The position numbers and the translations under genes were made by a program. From the IMG/VR virus record IMGVR_UViG_3300031952_000010, positions 27,512-91,511 of that record: a stretch of DNA of 64,000 bases; one strand, 5' to 3'. Positions 25,776-32,020 of this stretch are shown one piece after another; the stretch's first letter is position 1; every line of letters starts with the position of its first letter. The DNA comes from a virus. A model generated the notes under the pieces. The model was given only the letters and a program-made list of their open reading frames with translations. It was not told where the DNA came from and made no database searches.

Positions 25776-26027
25776 ATGGGAAGTTATGACAATATATTAG
25801 AACAAGAACATAATGAGTTTGTTGAAAGCGACTTGTTTTGTTTTTACGTTCGTGAAAAAATAGAAAACTCACATTTTCATAAATACGATGGAATTGCCCC
25901 TGAGGGATTTATATTAATTCCAGAACAAACCTTAGAAAGATTAAAAGACTTCGAAACTTGGAAGGAATGGAAGAATAATCCATCTATTTTGAAAGAAATG
26001 ATGATTTATGACCTAAAAAATGAATAA
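25776..26027 (+). CDS. hypothetical protein
   Basis: 83-aa acidic protein (MGSYDNILEQEHNEFVESDLFCFYVREKIENSHFHKYDGIAPEGFILIP...). No domain recognised. It starts 15 nt after tRNA-Arg and is probably co-transcribed with it; a fresh promoter follows its stop. Confidence 0.65.
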   Translation: MGSYDNILEQEHNEFVESDLFCFYVREKIENSHFHKYDGIAPEGFILIPEQTLERLKDFETWKEWKNNPSILKEMMIYDLKNE

Positions 26028-26032
26028 TTGTT

Positions 26033-26062
26033 TTGTGGATTAGAATATAATTAGTATATTTG
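26033..26062 (+). promoter_or_regulatory. Bacteroidota-type promoter, leaderless context
   Basis: TTG (26033-26035), 19-nt spacer, TATATTTG (26055-26062); ATG at 26067, 4 nt on. Confidence 0.8.
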
Positions 26063-26066
26063 TGGT

Positions 26067-26783
26067 ATGAAATATTCAGCACTTAAAGACATCGTTTATA
26101 TTGGTTTGATGGTTTTAGCTATCGGAGGAACCAACGAGTATTTGGACAAATACGACTACAGTTATGACAAAGTAATGGCGTCTATCGGGTCTGAAGCAAA
26201 AAGACTTGATAAAGTTTACGGTTATGACAAGAACTACTCAAAAGAAGATGTTGTTGAGGTAACTCCTGACGTAGAACAACCATCTTCAACTGAAGTTACT
26301 TCTGACCAAGTAATCTACATCCACGGTTTTGGTAACTACACTCAAAGTGACCTTTATACAATAAAAGAAGGTGTTGAAAACTTCTACGGTATCCGTTGTG
26401 TAATTTCTGAAAGTGTTGAGTCTGATGATTTCTACTATAACAATAACACTAACGTATTGTTAGCTTACAAAGTATTGTCATTATCTGTTGGTAAATCAAA
26501 CATGAATATGTACGTAACTGACGAACCATTATGTGAAGAAAATTCTAATAATTTAATCAGTGGTCACGCAAGAATTAATTGTGATGGTTCTGTTATCAGT
26601 ACTAAAGAAATGAGAAATAACAACCACTACAATAATAATAGTTTAGTTCACACTGCGGTACACGAGTTAGGTCATAACTTTGGGTTGTCTCACTGTAATA
26701 ACCAATCTTGTATCATGAAATCTCACGGTTTAGATACTAAAGAGTTCTGTGATGAGTGTAAATCAAAAATTAACAAACATTAA
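26067..26783 (+). CDS. archaemetzincin-like zinc metalloprotease, membrane-anchored or exported
   Basis: 238-aa protein. The core H199-ELGHNFGLSH-C210 (HExxHxxGxxHC) followed by CIM (215-217) and a CxxC (228-231) is the archaemetzincin signature, where the cysteines bind a second, structural zinc. The N-terminus has a hydrophobic helix (IVYIGLMVLAIGG, 9-21), so the protease is likely exported or membrane-tethered. A GT..Y.Y repeat-rich linker follows. Archaemetzincins occur in archaea and some bacteria; finding one in a phage is unusual. The substrate is unknown. Driven by its own leaderless-type promoter. Confidence 0.85.
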   Translation: MKYSALKDIVYIGLMVLAIGGTNEYLDKYDYSYDKVMASIGSEAKRLDKVYGYDKNYSKEDVVEVTPDVEQPSSTEVTSDQVIYIHGFGNYTQSDLYTIKEGVENFYGIRCVISESVESDDFYYNNNTNVLLAYKVLSLSVGKSNMNMYVTDEPLCEENSNNLISGHARINCDGSVISTKEMRNNNHYNNNSLVHTAVHELGHNFGLSHCNNQSCIMKSHGLDTKEFCDECKSKINKH

Positions 26784-26794
26784 AATAAATAGAT

Positions 26795-27058
26795 ATGCCT
26801 GATTTTAGTGCAGAAATTGACATCGAACCATATGAATATGTTTCGGCGTGTAGTAAACGTGAAATAGTAGAACTTCTTGAGTCTTTAGTTGAGGAGGGTT
26901 ACATTAGTAGAAGTGCAATCTCAGCAATTGATGCTGATAGGGATAAGAACCTTTTAGATGAAGAATGGGATGTGATAACTGATAAGTTGAATCAAAATCG
27001 ACTTATGTTATCTAATGAAGAAGAAGAACTAATTAGGAAAATATCAAAAAGATTTTAA
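26795..27058 (+). CDS. hypothetical protein
   Basis: 87-aa acidic, helical protein (MPDFSAEIDIEPYEYVSACSKREIVELLESLVEEGYISRSAISAID...). No recognised domain. It starts 11 nt after the protease gene and is probably in its operon. Confidence 0.65.
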   Translation: MPDFSAEIDIEPYEYVSACSKREIVELLESLVEEGYISRSAISAIDADRDKNLLDEEWDVITDKLNQNRLMLSNEEEELIRKISKRF

Positions 27059-27064
27059 AAAAGT

Positions 27065-27094
27065 TTGACAATTGCAGAATTTTTCATAACTTTG
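27065..27094 (+). promoter_or_regulatory. Bacteroidota-type promoter
   Basis: TTG (27065-27067), 19-nt spacer, TAACTTTG (27087-27094). Drives a 39-codon ORF ending at a terminator just before the tRNA cluster. Confidence 0.75.
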
Positions 27095-27140
27095 TAATAA
27101 TTATAGAAACAGGTAGAAATACCACAACAAAAAAAAAACA

Positions 27141-27260
27141 ATGAAAACTAATAAACAACATATGGTCATTAACGTGAAATCGCAATTTAGTAATTGCTGG
27201 TATCCGCGTATTTCGCATACAAGTTCAGTTAGTTTATTAAGTGATATAATTTTTGAATAA
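27141..27260 (+). CDS. 39-aa ORF with its own promoter and terminator
   Basis: MKTNKQHMVINVKSQFSNCWYPRISHTSSVSLLSDIIFE. It is preceded by an A-rich leader and followed by a strong terminator at 27287. It may encode a small protein or be a leader peptide controlling the tRNA unit beyond. Unrelated to any family I know. Confidence 0.45.
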   Translation: MKTNKQHMVINVKSQFSNCWYPRISHTSSVSLLSDIIFE

Positions 27261-27286
27261 AAGATTAATCACACAAGATAACACGA

Positions 27287-27320
27287 ATCCTGAACTCAAA
27301 AAGTTCAGGATTTTTTTTTT
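27287..27320 (+). terminator. Rho-independent terminator
   Basis: ATCCTGAAC / GTTCAGGAT stem with a 7-nt loop and ten Ts. It ends the 39-aa ORF transcript, 11 nt before the boxA-like element of the tRNA cluster. Confidence 0.9.
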
Positions 27321-27330
27321 GTTATAAAGT

Positions 27331-27342
27331 GTTCTTTGACAT
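27331..27342 (+). promoter_or_regulatory. boxA-like antitermination element
   Basis: GTTCTTTGACAT, the type of sequence found in the leaders of Bacteroidota rRNA operons. It lies 17 nt before tRNA-Pro. Related copies occur before the other RNA units at 29300, 33262, 45539 and, on the minus strand, 47347. Confidence 0.55.
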
Positions 27343-27358
27343 ATTGGTAAAAAGTAAA

Positions 27359-27430
27359 CGGGGTGTAGTCTCGAGGAGAGACGCGTGTTTTGGGAACACG
27401 AGGCGGCAGGTTCGACTCCTGTCACCCCGA
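27359..27430 (+). tRNA. tRNA-Pro(UGG)
   Basis: Acceptor CGGGGTG/CACCCCG, anticodon loop TTTGGGA (TGG), T-arm GCAGG-TTCGACT-CCTGT. First tRNA of cluster 1. No encoded CCA. Confidence 0.93.
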
Positions 27431-27436
27431 CTACAT

Positions 27437-27510
27437 TGTCACATAGCTCAGTTGGTTAGAGCGTTCGCCTGATACGCGAAAGGTCGATGGTTCGAGCCCA
27501 TCTGTGACAA
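27437..27510 (+). tRNA. tRNA-Ile(GAU)
   Basis: Perfect acceptor TGTCACA/TGTGACA, anticodon loop CTGATAC (GAT), T-arm GATGG-TTCGAGC-CCATC; 6 nt after tRNA-Pro. Confidence 0.95.
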
Positions 27511-27516
27511 CTTAAT

Positions 27517-27590
27517 GACTTCGTAGCTCAGTTGGCTAGAGCACCTCACTTTTAATGAGGGAGTCCCGAGTTCGAGTCTCGGCGGGGTCA
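27517..27590 (+). tRNA. tRNA-Lys(UUU)
   Basis: Acceptor GACTTCG/CGGGGTC with G.U pairs, anticodon loop CTTTTAA (TTT), T-arm CCGAG-TTCGAGT-CTCGG. Confidence 0.95.
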
Positions 27591-27596
27591 CAATAA

Positions 27597-27668
27597 GGTC
27601 GGTTGGCCGAGTGGTTTAGGCGATAGTCTGCAAAACTATCAACACAGGTTCGACTCCTGTACCGACCT
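27597..27668 (+). tRNA. tRNA-Cys(GCA)
   Basis: Acceptor GGTCGGT/ACCGACC, anticodon loop CTGCAAA (GCA), T-arm ACAGG-TTCGACT-CCTGT; discriminator T, as usual for tRNA-Cys. Confidence 0.95.
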
Positions 27669-27673
27669 CAAAT

Positions 27674-27746
27674 ACGTCTGTAGCTCAGTTGGTAGAGCAT
27701 TGGTCTCCAAAACCAAGTGTCGGTGGTTCGAATCCATCCAGGCGTG
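27674..27746 (+). tRNA. tRNA-Trp(CCA)
   Basis: Acceptor ACGTCTG/CAGGCGT, anticodon loop CTCCAAA (CCA), T-arm GGTGG-TTCGAAT-CCATC; discriminator G, the Trp identity base. Confidence 0.95.
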
Positions 27747-27753
27747 CTAAAAT

Positions 27754-27839
27754 TGACGGGTTCGCGTAGTTGGCCGAACGCACCAGACTGTTAATCTGGC
27801 GAGACTTCTCCACCGTGGGTTCGAATCCCACCCCGTCAG
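27754..27839 (+). tRNA. tRNA-Asn(GUU) with class II variable arm
   Basis: Acceptor TGACGGG/CCCGTCA, anticodon loop CTGTTAA (GTT), T-arm GTGGG-TTCGAAT-CCCAC, discriminator G (correct for Asn). The variable region is 14 nt with a small GAG-ACTT-CTC stem, so the body is class II like tRNA-Tyr, not the normal 5-nt Asn form. The anticodon stem and loop (CAGACTGTTAATCTG) differ from typical tRNA-Tyr by the anticodon change GTA to GTT. A separate true tRNA-Tyr is at 28567. Confidence 0.88.
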
Positions 27840-27888
27840 CAAACATTTACGAACTTTCTAATATTTATTAATATAAAATGTTAATATT

Positions 27889-28446
27889 ATGGAAAGGTAT
27901 TCGGAAAAAATAATTACCTTAAGGAAAGAAGGTAAAACCTATAAAGAAATTAAAAACATTATAGGGTGTGCAATGTCAACAATATCGTATCATTGTACAT
28001 TAAATGGTTTAGGGGATAATAACCAAAAGGTAACTGAGAACGAAATCATCGAACTTCAAAAAATGTATGACGAATTTGGTTCACTTAAAAAAGTTGCTAA
28101 AATAACGGGAAGGGCTTTTGATACCGTTCAAAAATATGTTAAGACAAAACAAAAAGTTAAAACTGTAACATCTTCTGAATCAGTTATTTTATGGAGAAAA
28201 AGGACTAAAATTAAATTGATTGAATATAAAGGAGGTAAATGTGAAATTTGTGGATATGATAAATGTAATAGAGCCTTACAATTTCATCATAAAAATCCAT
28301 TAGAAAAGGATTTTTCAATATCGGGTAGAAGTTTATCATTTGACAGATTAAAAGACGAGGTTGATAAATGTATGTTAGTTTGTTCTAATTGTCATTGTGA
28401 AATACACGATAATTTAATAACGATAAATAGGTTGATTAGGGAATGA
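27889..28446 (+). CDS. HNH homing endonuclease-like protein in the tRNA cluster
   Basis: 185-aa protein. Two helix-turn-helix segments at the N-terminus (LRKEGKTYKEIKNIIGCAMSTISYHCTL and MYDEFGSLKKVAKITGRAFDTVQKYV) are followed by an HNH/zinc-ribbon domain: CEICGYDKCNRALQFHHKNPLEKDF ... CMLVCSNCHCEIHDN. This is the layout of homing nucleases with DNA-reading heads. It lies between tRNA-Asn and tRNA-Tyr, a typical place for a homing gene to enter. No sign of a disrupted gene around it. Confidence 0.88.
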   Translation: MERYSEKIITLRKEGKTYKEIKNIIGCAMSTISYHCTLNGLGDNNQKVTENEIIELQKMYDEFGSLKKVAKITGRAFDTVQKYVKTKQKVKTVTSSESVILWRKRTKIKLIEYKGGKCEICGYDKCNRALQFHHKNPLEKDFSISGRSLSFDRLKDEVDKCMLVCSNCHCEIHDNLITINRLIRE

Positions 28447-28465
28447 TTGAACTGATAGTTCGAGA

Positions 28466-28506
28466 GTGAATACTGACTAGTACAATCGGAGTTTGCAGGT
28501 ATTCAC
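28466..28506 (+). other. 8-bp stem-loop in intergenic RNA
   Basis: GTGAATAC (28466-28473) pairs perfectly with GTATTCAC (28499-28506) around a 25-nt loop. It lies between the HNH gene and tRNA-Tyr. A terminator-like hairpin (AAAACAGA / TCTGTTTT, 28526-28558) follows. No known riboswitch recognised. Confidence 0.4.
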
Positions 28507-28566
28507 CCGAGTAATGCTAATCGTAAAAACAGATGTCCACTGAACCATCTTCTGTTTTCCTAAATT

Positions 28567-28647
28567 GGGAGTATTGAGCAACGGTTGCTCAGCGGTCTGT
28601 AAAACCGTCGCCATTTGGCATTGCAGGTTCGAATCCCGCTACTCCCA
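28567..28647 (+). tRNA. tRNA-Tyr(GUA)
   Basis: Acceptor GGGAGTA/TACTCCC, anticodon loop CTGTAAA (GTA), long variable arm (CGCCATTTGGCAT), T-arm with TTCGAAT and one A.C mismatch. The D-arm is unusually self-complementary (GAGCAA-CGG-TTGCTC). Confidence 0.9.
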
Positions 28648-28651
28648 CAAT

Positions 28652-28680
28652 AAAAAAAGGGGAATAACTTCCCCTCTTTT
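28652..28680. terminator. bidirectional terminator
   Basis: GGGGAA-TAAC-TTCCCC flanked by an A run on the left and a T-rich tract on the right. It separates the tRNA unit from the convergent 54-aa gene. Confidence 0.8.
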
Positions 28681-28701
28681 CTTTAATTTGGTTGTTATTA
28701 A

Positions 28702-28866
28702 TTATTTTTTTTTAGAAACAATTGACCACACACCACCTGCAAGTGTAACCGCTGCTCCGATAAGTTCTTGTACTGATGAATCAGTTGCAAGACCTTTCAT
28801 AATCAGGATACCACCTACGAAAGTAAGTGTGTGTCTAACGATACCTAGGATTTGTTCTTTAGTCAT
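28702..28866 (-). CDS. 54-aa holin-like membrane protein
   Basis: MTKEQILGIVRHTLTFVGGILIMKG... with two hydrophobic segments (HTLTFVGGILIMKGL and LIGAAVTLAGGVWSIV) and a Lys-rich C-terminus (SKKK). The form matches small phage holin-like proteins, but no activity can be read from sequence. The gene is unusual in lying inside the tRNA cluster on the opposite strand. Confidence 0.7.
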   Translation of the reverse strand: MTKEQILGIVRHTLTFVGGILIMKGLATDSSVQELIGAAVTLAGGVWSIVSKKK

Positions 28867-28922
28867 TTTAATGTTGATTAAAGGTTTATGCCAGTCTATA
28901 AGTATCGGAGAAATAGGTAAAC

Positions 28923-28993
28923 TGTCCTTTGGTCTAATGGCAGGACACGTGGTTTTGGTCCACGCGGTGGAGGTTCGAATCCTTCAGGGACAA
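28923..28993 (+). tRNA. tRNA-Gln(UUG)
   Basis: Acceptor TGTCCTT/AGGGACA, anticodon loop TTTTGGT (TTG), T-arm GGAGG-TTCGAAT-CCTTC. Confidence 0.95.
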
Positions 28994-29040
28994 CAAGGGG
29001 TTCGGGGGAAACCCAATAGTGGGTGATGAGCCCACATCCT
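28994..29040 (+). other. two-hairpin spacer between tRNAs
   Basis: GGGTT-7nt-AACCC and GTGGG-TGATGAG-CCCAC occur back to back. GC-rich and well paired compared with other spacers; function unknown. Confidence 0.4.
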
Positions 29041-29046
29041 CCAAAT

Positions 29047-29115
29047 ACCGAATGGTCTGGTGACCGAAAATGGCTCATATCCGTTTTTAGAGTGGTTCGA
29101 AACCATTATTCGGTA
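29047..29115 (+). tRNA. tRNA with CAU anticodon, short D-arm
   Basis: Perfect acceptor ACCGAAT/ATTCGGT, anticodon loop CTCATAT (CAT), 5-nt variable loop, T-arm AGTGG-TTCGAAA-CCATT. The D-arm is reduced to GGTC-TGGT-GACC and the usual bases 8-9 seem missing, giving 69 nt. Met or, after lysidine modification, Ile(AUA) are both possible. Confidence 0.65.
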
Positions 29116-29123
29116 CTTTAAAC

Positions 29124-29196
29124 AGTTCCTTAGCTCAGTTGGGAGAGCGCTTGTTTTACATGCAAGATGTCGTAGGTTCGAATCCTACAGGAACTA
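29124..29196 (+). tRNA. tRNA-Val(UAC)
   Basis: Perfect acceptor AGTTCCT/AGGAACT, anticodon loop TTTACAT (TAC), T-arm GTAGG-TTCGAAT-CCTAC. Confidence 0.95.
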
Positions 29197-29206
29197 CAAA
29201 AAATGT

Positions 29207-29237
29207 TTGGAGAATTAAATAATTTGCCGTACATTTG
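29207..29237 (+). promoter_or_regulatory. Bacteroidota-type promoter of the second part of cluster 1
   Basis: TTG (29207-29209), 20-nt spacer, TACATTTG (29230-29237), followed by a 12-bp hairpin and a boxA-like element. Confidence 0.7.
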
Positions 29238-29250
29238 TAATATAGAAGTA

Positions 29251-29310
29251 AGGGGGGTAGGTAGTTAGTGGGTTGGTGACCTACTCCCCTGACGAAAGAG
29301 TTCTTTGAAT
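29251..29310 (+). promoter_or_regulatory. hairpin plus boxA-like leader
   Basis: A 12-bp stem (29251-29262 with 29279-29290; AGGGG...CCCCT at the base) is followed by GTTCTTTGAA (29300-29309). The same order (promoter, hairpin, GTTCTTTGA) occurs at 33204-33273 and 45482-45547. Confidence 0.5.
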
Positions 29311-29558
29311 AAAATGTTGGTGGATGGTAAGAAACGGTAAACTCGTAAAGTGCATTAACCTGTTGATATGAAATGGTGAAACGAGAGTCCATATCAGCTA
29401 CTCATCACAATAAAAATATTGATAATGGTTTTCCCCATTCAACGAAGGTCGACTCTTCAGAATGGAATCGGAATTCATCACCCTTTGCTGAGGCCTCATT
29501 AAAACTCAGGAAGCAATTAAGATTGGAGCGAGACGGGTACTCCATCATTATTATACTT
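29311..29558 (+). ncRNA. structured non-coding leader before tRNA-Phe
   Basis: About 250 nt with no convincing ORF. Stems include TGATATG / CATATCA (29363 region) and CTGAG-12nt-CTCAG (29489 region). Positions 29524-29540 are complementary (15 of 17, one mismatch possibly a G.U) to the 3' arm of the downstream tRNA-Phe. Could be a processed leader or a separate small RNA. Confidence 0.4.
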
Positions 29559-29631
29559 GGAACGGTAGCTCAGTTGGTAGAGCACTTGATTGAAGCTCAA
29601 GGTGTCGGCGGTTCGAACCCGTCTCGTTCCA
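29559..29631 (+). tRNA. tRNA-Phe(GAA)
   Basis: Acceptor GGAACGG/TCGTTCC, anticodon loop TTGAAGC (GAA), T-arm GGCGG-TTCGAAC-CCGTC. Confidence 0.93.
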
Positions 29632-29705
29632 CGGAGTCCTGAAATAACAGGATGCCCCCACTCCCATATGGCAGCCAGTCCATTAAGCTGGTGAAGGGGG
29701 TAAAT

Positions 29706-29810
29706 AGTCAAGTGGACGTAATGCGGGATGGTCCCAAGTCCCCAACTCTAACGAGGTAAGGTAGTCTAATCCGTCTTGAACGGTATTCGGTTCGAGTCCG
29801 ACCTTGATTA
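29706..29810 (+). other. tRNA-like element, anticodon not assignable
   Basis: A 7-bp acceptor-like stem (AGTCAAG / CTTGATT) and a T-arm (TCGG-TTCGAGT-CCGA) sit in exact tRNA geometry, with a D-stem-like GGAC/GTCC. The 105-nt length and lack of a normal 5-7-5 anticodon arm set it apart. Perhaps a degenerate tRNA, a tRNA with an insertion, or a decoy. Confidence 0.4.
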
Positions 29811-29815
29811 CAAAT

Positions 29816-29894
29816 TGCGATAATGGTGTAGGGTCGTTCTCATGAGACGATTTGGTAGATATACCCCTGTGAGGTTCGAGTCCTCAAATCGCAA
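29816..29894 (+). other. tRNA-like element with CAU loop, no normal D-arm
   Basis: Acceptor TGCGATA/AATCGCA (6 of 7 pairs) and T-arm TGAGG-TTCGAGT-CCTCA are tRNA-like. TCGTT-CTCATGA-GACGA could be an anticodon arm with CAT. The D region is only 11 nt; alternatively GGTGTA/TATACC is a D-stem with the hairpin inside its loop and no anticodon arm. Identity unclear. Confidence 0.45.
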
Positions 29895-29904
29895 CAAATT
29901 ATAT

Positions 29905-29978
29905 GGTGACTATAGCTCAGTTGGCAGAGCAAAGGTTTGTGGTACCTTGTGCCATGGGTTCGATTCCCATTAGTCACC
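29905..29978 (+). tRNA. tRNA-His(GUG)
   Basis: G-1 (29905) pairs with C73; acceptor GTGACTA/TAGTCAC, anticodon loop TTGTGGT (GTG), T-arm ATGGG-TTCGATT-CCCAT. The encoded G-1:C73 pair is the His identity mark. Confidence 0.95.
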
Positions 29979-29982
29979 CAAA

Positions 29983-30075
29983 TAGGTTGGGGTCCCTTGT
30001 AGTAACGGATTGAACTATAGTAAGTAAACTACAAGTATCTAGTAAGAAGTCACAGATGGGTTCGTGACGACCTAA
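29983..30075 (+). other. structured RNA element of about 92 nt
   Basis: Outer stem TAGGTTG / CGACCTA (7 bp), inner stem CTTGTAG / CTACAAG (7 bp) and GTCAC / GTGAC (5 bp). It fills the gap between tRNA-His and tRNA-Ser. No tRNA T-loop. Could be a small RNA or processing signal. Confidence 0.45.
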
Positions 30076-30078
30076 ATT

Positions 30079-30163
30079 GGAGGAATGGCAGAGTGGTCTA
30101 TCGCACTTGTCTTGAAAACAAGCGTACCGAAAGGTACCGTAGGTTCGAATCCTACTTCCTCCG
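30079..30163 (+). tRNA. tRNA-Ser(UGA)
   Basis: Acceptor GGAGGAA/TTCCTCC, anticodon loop CTTGAAA (TGA), class II variable arm (GTACC-GAAA-GGTAC), T-arm GTAGG-TTCGAAT-CCTAC; discriminator G. Confidence 0.95.
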
Positions 30164-30186
30164 CAAAACAATTAGAAAAAAAACAT

Positions 30187-30390
30187 ATGACAGACAAGTT
30201 AAAAGAGTTGTTAGAGACATCTCAAATTGGGGAACCTGAAATCGTTGATTTAATTCATTCGTATTATAAATTAGTGACCGCTGAATTATTCACACAAGAA
30301 GAATTTGATACCGTATTAGAAAGATTAGGTATTACACAAAACGGGAACGTTTTTATTTTCAACGAGAACATAACTTATACTTTTAACTAA
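30187..30390 (+). CDS. hypothetical small protein between tRNAs
   Basis: 67-aa acidic protein ([44 protein letters not shown]...). ATG 30187 follows an A-rich stretch; the longer frame would run through tRNA-Ser and is rejected. No domain recognised. Probably on the tRNA transcript. Confidence 0.65.
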   Translation: MTDKLKELLETSQIGEPEIVDLIHSYYKLVTAELFTQEEFDTVLERLGITQNGNVFIFNENITYTFN

Positions 30391-30393
30391 AAT

Positions 30394-30465
30394 AGTTCCT
30401 TGGTGTAATGGATAGCACTAAACACTACGGATGTTTCAGTGAGGGTTCGAGTCCTTCAGGGACTA
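30394..30465 (+). tRNA. tRNA-Arg(ACG)
   Basis: Acceptor AGTTCCT/AGGGACT, anticodon loop CTACGGA (ACG), T-arm GAGGG-TTCGAGT-CCTTC. A34 would be read as inosine by host TadA, covering CGU/CGC/CGA. Confidence 0.93.
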
Positions 30466-30470
30466 CTATT

Positions 30471-30555
30471 GGAAGATTGGCAGAGTGGTAATGCGGCGGT
30501 TTGCTAAACCGTAGACCTCGAAAGGGGTCCACAGGTTCGAATCCTGTATCTTCCG
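30471..30555 (+). tRNA. tRNA-Ser(GCU)
   Basis: Acceptor GGAAGAT/ATCTTCC, anticodon loop TTGCTAA (GCT), class II variable arm (GACC-TCGAAAG-GGTC), T-arm ACAGG-TTCGAAT-CCTGT; discriminator G. Confidence 0.95.
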
Positions 30556-30600
30556 CTTATTTATAATTTTATACTATTTATTATCGAATAATATGATATC

Positions 30601-31995
30601 ATGAGTTACAAAAAATTTTTAATAGCGGAATCCGAGAAAAAGAACATTAGAGAAATGTACGGTTTACTAACCGAACAGTATTTCAAACCACCAAACGGTG
30701 GTGAAGGTCAAGTGGTAAATAAATATCCTGCGGGTTACTACTCCTTAAGTGGAACTGATAAGGCGGGTAACGTATATGACAATACAATCAATTTACAAAA
30801 AATTATTGACAATGCCAAAGAGTTTTTAACAACCAATAAAGGTTTTATTCCAAGAGTTGTAATAAACGCGGGAGAATCAATTATCCCTAACTACGACACT
30901 GAAGGGGGTACTGGTGTTAAAAACTCAGGATGGTTATCTGAAAAAAGAAAAAATAAGATTTCTGAATATGTCAAAAATCAATTAAAAGATTTAGTTAGTA
31001 AAAAATTAATATCAAAAGAACCTGAGGTTATTCTATATTTTGATGAAGCTAAAACATTAACGGTACCGTCAGGTGGTTGGGAGGGTTATCGAACATGGAA
31101 AAGAAGTTCTGAAGCTGAAAAGGTTAATAACCCTAATAATGCCGAGTACACCAAATTAAAAACAGGATACGATAATGACCAATTCACCAAAATAAATTTT
31201 AAAATTGTTCCTGATTTAGGCCCAAACCAATGTTCATTTAATGTCAAAATTGGTGTGCATTACGATGATTTAGATATTGGTCATAGATGTAATAAGGCGA
31301 GATTCCAAATATTGGCTAATGGTGTTCCGTTAACAACTGGTGCGGGCTCAACCTGTGGAAATGGTTTATCGTATGCGGACATGAATAACGGTGGTGGTAG
31401 TTTAGATTGTAAATCAGGCGACATTGGTGGTAAAAGAATGAATTACTTCCAACTAAATAGTAAGTCTATTGTGGACAAAATAATGGCGGCGTCTCCCGAC
31501 AAAAACTCAATAAAAATATCCATGAAATGTACATCAACAGGATTTGATGATGCTTCAGGTAGATGTCACCAAGATGTACCACATATTACGATTCATAACA
31601 CTGATGGTAAACAAACGGTTAACACCTACCCTAAAGTTAACGATAAAGATTTAATTACAATTGACAAGTGCGGTAATTTAATTACAGGTGGTGGTGGTGT
31701 CGCAACAAAAAGTAAAGATGCTGGTGGTACTGCAACAACTACAGTTACTACAACAAAACCTACAGGTCAAAAATTAAATTTTGCGTCACCAGCAACAGGA
31801 ACGTTAACTTCTGACCAAGCGATTCTTAATAAAATTAGTGATGGCTCAATTAAGAAAAACGCGGATAATACTTATTCAGTATTAAAAACATTTAATTATA
31901 ATGGTGTGTCTTATAGAATTAATGATACAATTGTTAAAATATTACCTAAAGGTAGTGTAGTAACTACGACAACGACAACTATTAAACCAAAATAA
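30601..31995 (+). CDS. putative virion protein with N-terminal motif
   Basis: 464-aa protein. The start MSYKKFLIAESEKKNIREMYGLLTEQ is a clear example of the shared terminal motif, ending LLTEQ, a possible gp21-type cut site. The middle domain (about 200-350) is beta-rich with several Cys (GPNQCSFNVKIGVHYDDLDIGHRCNKARF; GSTCGNGLSYADM). The C-terminus is Thr-rich and may be surface-exposed. TATTTAT lies 19 nt before the ATG. No enzyme domain seen. Confidence 0.65.
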   Translation: MSYKKFLIAESEKKNIREMYGLLTEQYFKPPNGGEGQVVNKYPAGYYSLSGTDKAGNVYDNTINLQKIIDNAKEFLTTNKGFIPRVVINAGESIIPNYDTEGGTGVKNSGWLSEKRKNKISEYVKNQLKDLVSKKLISKEPEVILYFDEAKTLTVPSGGWEGYRTWKRSSEAEKVNNPNNAEYTKLKTGYDNDQFTKINFKIVPDLGPNQCSFNVKIGVHYDDLDIGHRCNKARFQILANGVPLTTGAGSTCGNGLSYADMNNGGGSLDCKSGDIGGKRMNYFQLNSKSIVDKIMAASPDKNSIKISMKCTSTGFDDASGRCHQDVPHITIHNTDGKQTVNTYPKVNDKDLITIDKCGNLITGGGGVATKSKDAGGTATTTVTTTKPTGQKLNFASPATGTLTSDQAILNKISDGSIKKNADNTYSVLKTFNYNGVSYRINDTIVKILPKGSVVTTTTTTIKPK

Positions 31996-31996
31996 A

Positions 31997-32019
31997 AATG
32001 GGGGTCAGTGACCCCCAAT
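31997..32019. terminator. bidirectional terminator
   Basis: GGGGGTCA-G-TGACCCCC between convergent genes, with the better T tract on the minus strand. Confidence 0.7.
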
Positions 32020-32020
32020 T

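Noticed and set aside
28565-29026. 153-codon plus-strand frame
   Set aside because: It runs through tRNA-Tyr, a terminator, the convergent 54-aa gene and tRNA-Gln.
29373-29642. 89-codon frame through tRNA-Phe, and similar frames across tRNAs at 30085, 33280 and 33338
   Set aside because: They are artefacts of translating tRNA genes; their protein ends recall the usual VAQLVEH-type tRNA shadows.
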